Origin: a virus
Length of the DNA stretch: 38,095 bases
Reading direction: 5' to 3' (one strand)
IMG/VR virus record: IMGVR_UViG_3300049222_000187
Location: 1-38,095 of that record
The notes beneath the pieces were generated by a model, which made no database searches, had not been told where the DNA came from, and saw only the letters and a program-made list of their open reading frames with translations. Below, one piece after another: positions 37,134 to 38,095 of the stretch. Position numbers and translations under genes: made by a program. Position 1 is the stretch's first letter. The number at the start of each line of letters is the position of its first letter.

Positions 37134-37589
37134 ACTCTAAACAAGTAGAGATCATTAGCACTCTGGAAGATAGCCATTGGGTGCTACTGATCCCTGATCC
37201 AATGGAGAGTAAGTTCAGCTATGCTTTAGAACTGGTAAATTGGATCTGGGATCAGTCATTATTGACTGTGGAAATAAACACTATAACAAGGGTATTACGC
37301 CAGGATATCTGTATGTCATGCAATGGGAGGCGTCATGACTACCCTCGTAGCATAGTGACTGATCATTATTTGCTGGACCAAGCTTATGGATGCATCCATA
37401 TAGACCCACGCGATTTATGGGTTTGCTTGGTCCTGCTAATAATGATGTATGACCTAGAGAAGGCGTCCAAATCTGCCCCTGGCATTTCCCTGTACGTAAG
37501 CAGTGACCGCAAGGTAGCAACGAAGTACTAGGACCAGTAGCGCCAAGCTTCCCTGATCAGGATGGCGCGCTGGTATATGATTGAAGGAT
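37134..37589 (+). ncRNA. Candidate large structured non-coding RNA (new or unidentified class)
   Basis: About 450 nt without a credible gene, clearly richer in G+C than its surroundings. Perfect or near-perfect helices seen: TAGCAC/GTGCTA (37156-37161, 37181-37186); an 18-nt arm pair with one mismatch (37186-37203, 37239-37256); GATCAGTCA/TGACTGATC (37250-37258, 37356-37364) enclosing AGGGT-ACGCC/GGCGT-ACCCT (37289-37301, 37329-37345); the junction GGACCAAGC/GCTTGGTCC (37375-37383, 37425-37433) holding two hairpins; TGCC/GGCA (37474-37484); CCTAG/CTAGG (37453-37457, 37528-37532); ACC-GCAA-GGT with a GNRA loop (37506-37515); and ACCAG..GCGCC/GGCGC.CTGGT (37533-37574). Strand is set by the promoter at 37099. 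It is not recognisably tmRNA, RNase P or 6S. GOLLD, ROOL and IMES classes need checking. The exact 3' end is unknown. Confidence 0.6.
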
Positions 37590-37617
37590 CAAGCGGCAAG
37601 CTCCAAGCAGCAAGCGC
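37590..37617. repeat. Four tandem heptads CAAGCNN
   Basis: CAAGCGG, CAAGCTC, CAAGCAG, CAAGCGC follow each other without a gap (37590-37617). The last overlaps the palindrome CAAGCGCTTG (37611-37620), which runs into the -35 box of the next promoter. The first five bases are constant, the last two variable, like iterons or protein-binding sites. Confidence 0.75.
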
Positions 37618-37659
37618 TTGACAGCTGGGTCAGGATAGTATAGGATAACATTGAAAGGA
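37618..37659 (+). promoter_or_regulatory. Early promoter of the 48-residue gene
   Basis: TTGACA (37618-37623), 17 nt, TAGGAT (37641-37646), directly followed by AACATTGAAAGGA (37647-37659) and the ATG at 37666. Same boxes as the promoter at 35191-35219 on the other strand. The leader would be only about 13 nt. Confidence 0.65.
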
Positions 37660-37665
37660 ATAATT

Positions 37666-37812
37666 ATGGATCAAGAAATAATAGTAGATGCAATAAAACA
37701 TAACACCGCTCAACAATCTAGAATTGCTGATGCACTGGAGGAGATCCTGAGGCTGGTGAAACTGGACCAGGAGAAGATGGCGAAAAGGTTCCCGGATGAA
37801 GATAAAGAATAA
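37666..37812 (+). CDS. 48-residue helical protein, plus strand
   Basis: Starts MDQEIIVDAIKHNTAQQSRI and continues ADALEEILRLVKLDQEKMAKRF, ending in a charged tail. It is a single amphipathic helix with heptad-like leucine spacing, so a small coiled-coil dimer is likely. Ribosome site GAAAGGA at a good distance; dedicated promoter. I recall very similar short proteins in marine phage sequences but know no function. It is the first plus-strand gene, facing away from the rest of the window. Confidence 0.7.
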   Translation: MDQEIIVDAIKHNTAQQSRIADALEEILRLVKLDQEKMAKRFPDEDKE

Positions 37813-37830
37813 CGATCTCACCCATTATTT

Positions 37831-37859
37831 CTTGCGGCCGCATAACCAGCTGCCGCAAG
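37831..37859. promoter_or_regulatory. 8-bp hairpin CTTGCGGC / GCCGCAAG
   Basis: Perfect stem at 37831-37838 and 37852-37859 with a 13-nt loop, 18 nt after the stop at 37812. A T-run (TTTTTT, 37883-37888) follows but 23 nt away, so it is not a standard terminator. The gap 37813-37999 otherwise contains the second CAAGCNN array and a promoter candidate. Confidence 0.5.
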
Positions 37860-37896
37860 GTTACCTGGACCATTGTCAAGAATTTTTTAGTAGCCT

Positions 37897-37938
37897 GAAG
37901 CTCCAAGCAGCAAGCTGCAAGCTTCAAGCGTCAAGCAT
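37897..37938. repeat. Six tandem heptads (C/G)AAGCNN
   Basis: GAAGCTC, CAAGCAG, CAAGCTG, CAAGCTT, CAAGCGT, CAAGCAT in register (37897-37938), then CAAAAAA. The 18 nt AAGCTCCAAGCAGCAAGC at 37898-37915 also occur at 37598-37615, exactly 300 bp away in the same orientation. Confidence 0.78.
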
Positions 37939-37948
37939 CAAAAAACAA

Positions 37949-37994
37949 TTGCACAAACCAGGTAGACGTGTTAAAAATAGATTTAACAGAAAGG
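37949..37994 (+). promoter_or_regulatory. Promoter and AACAGAAAGG leader of the Gp88-like gene
   Basis: TTGCAC (37949-37954), 17 nt, TAAAAA (37972-37977), seven nt, AACAGAAAGG (37985-37994), then five nt to ATG at 38000. The boxes are weaker than in the other three cassettes, but leader and spacing match. Confidence 0.5.
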
Positions 37995-37999
37995 TATAA

Positions 38000-38095
38000 A
38001 TGAACACACAAGAAGCACTAAAAATAGTTGGAGGACTTTCAAAACCTTCTAAGATGCCAGGATGGGCCTATGGTCTACCAGCAAAAGAATGCAAG
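38000..38095 (+). CDS. Gp88-family protein, N-terminal part (runs off the right edge)
   Basis: 32 codons visible: NTQEALKIVGGLSKPSKMPG followed by WAYGLPAKECK. The GGLSKPSKMPG(W/F)AY.LPAK.C segment is, from memory, the start of the phage gene product 88 family, whose later part carries more Cys residues; only the first Cys is visible here. Function of the family is not established to my knowledge. Plus strand, with the AACAGAAAGG leader, so probably expressed early with replication genes further right. Confidence 0.75.
   Translation, partial: MNTQEALKIVGGLSKPSKMPGWAYGLPAKECK

Noticed and set aside
37375-37433. tRNA gene in the three-way junction
   Set aside because: Acceptor-like stem has 9 pairs, there are only two inner arms, and no TTC-like T-loop or anticodon arm.
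37181-37531. Plus-strand open frame of 116 codons in the control region, and a 79-codon frame on the other strand (37281-37520)
   Set aside because: No ribosome site, odd composition (many Cys, Trp, Met), overlap with many perfect inverted repeats. Better explained as structured RNA.
37590-37938. CAAGCNN arrays as a CRISPR
   Set aside because: Units are only 7 bp with 2 variable bases; there are no spacers or repeats of CRISPR size.

Overview
The window looks like a large part of the genome of an uncultured tailed phage (podovirus-like) from an aquatic, probably marine, bacterium. It is AT-rich (about one third G+C by eye) and tightly packed, with TAATG and ATGA stop/start overlaps. It has a terminase-portal-scaffold-capsid-adaptor-tail gene order. 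The tail machine includes proteins resembling P22 gp4 and gp10, and there are many 2OG-Fe(II) oxygenases, a tail fibre with repeated FGD..DL.IYH modules and several tiny Lys-rich proteins. That mix resembles environmental marine phages, including SAR11-type phages. The host is inferred only from this resemblance. I see no integrase, lysis enzyme, tRNA, CRISPR array or insertion sequence. Replication genes would have to lie outside the window.

Layout, in the direction of minus-strand transcription (right to left). From 37054 to 34923 there is an early-type operon of small unknown genes, including two membrane micropeptides of 21 and 23 residues that are easy to miss. From 34694 to 21970 come the large terminase (no small subunit recognised), two long proteins that may be virion or ejected proteins, the portal, a short conserved gene, a holin-like protein, a chain of tiny basic proteins, a GroES co-chaperonin, a scaffold-like protein and the major capsid protein with a strong terminator hairpin behind it. 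A new promoter near 21440 starts a block of decoration and adaptor proteins. From about 18360 to 4740 come fibres, adhesins and the gp10-like tail protein. These are interrupted by AT-rich accessory genes: four 2OG-Fe(II) oxygenase-like proteins and a short flavin-dependent halogenase. Two glycosyltransferases follow (4525-2707), then three putative ejection or tail proteins and the start of a fourth gene running off the left edge.

The plus strand is used only at the right end. There a divergent control region (37055-37999) separates the minus-strand genes from a 48-residue ORF and the start of a Gp88-family gene that runs off the window. This region holds the most unusual signal. A sigma70-like promoter (TTGACA-17-TATATA) leads into about 450 nt of relatively GC-rich, apparently non-coding DNA. 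That DNA is full of consistent stems: a three-way junction, nested helices, mutually exclusive pairings and a possible pseudoknot. Two arrays of heptad repeats CAAGCNN follow, sharing an 18-nt identity exactly 300 bp apart. I interpret the 450-nt stretch as an undescribed structured phage RNA. Nearby genes on both strands share a promoter-leader cassette (TTGACA-17-TAGGAT-like box, then AACAGAAAGG just before the ATG) that I did not notice in front of the structural genes. This suggests a separate early regulon.
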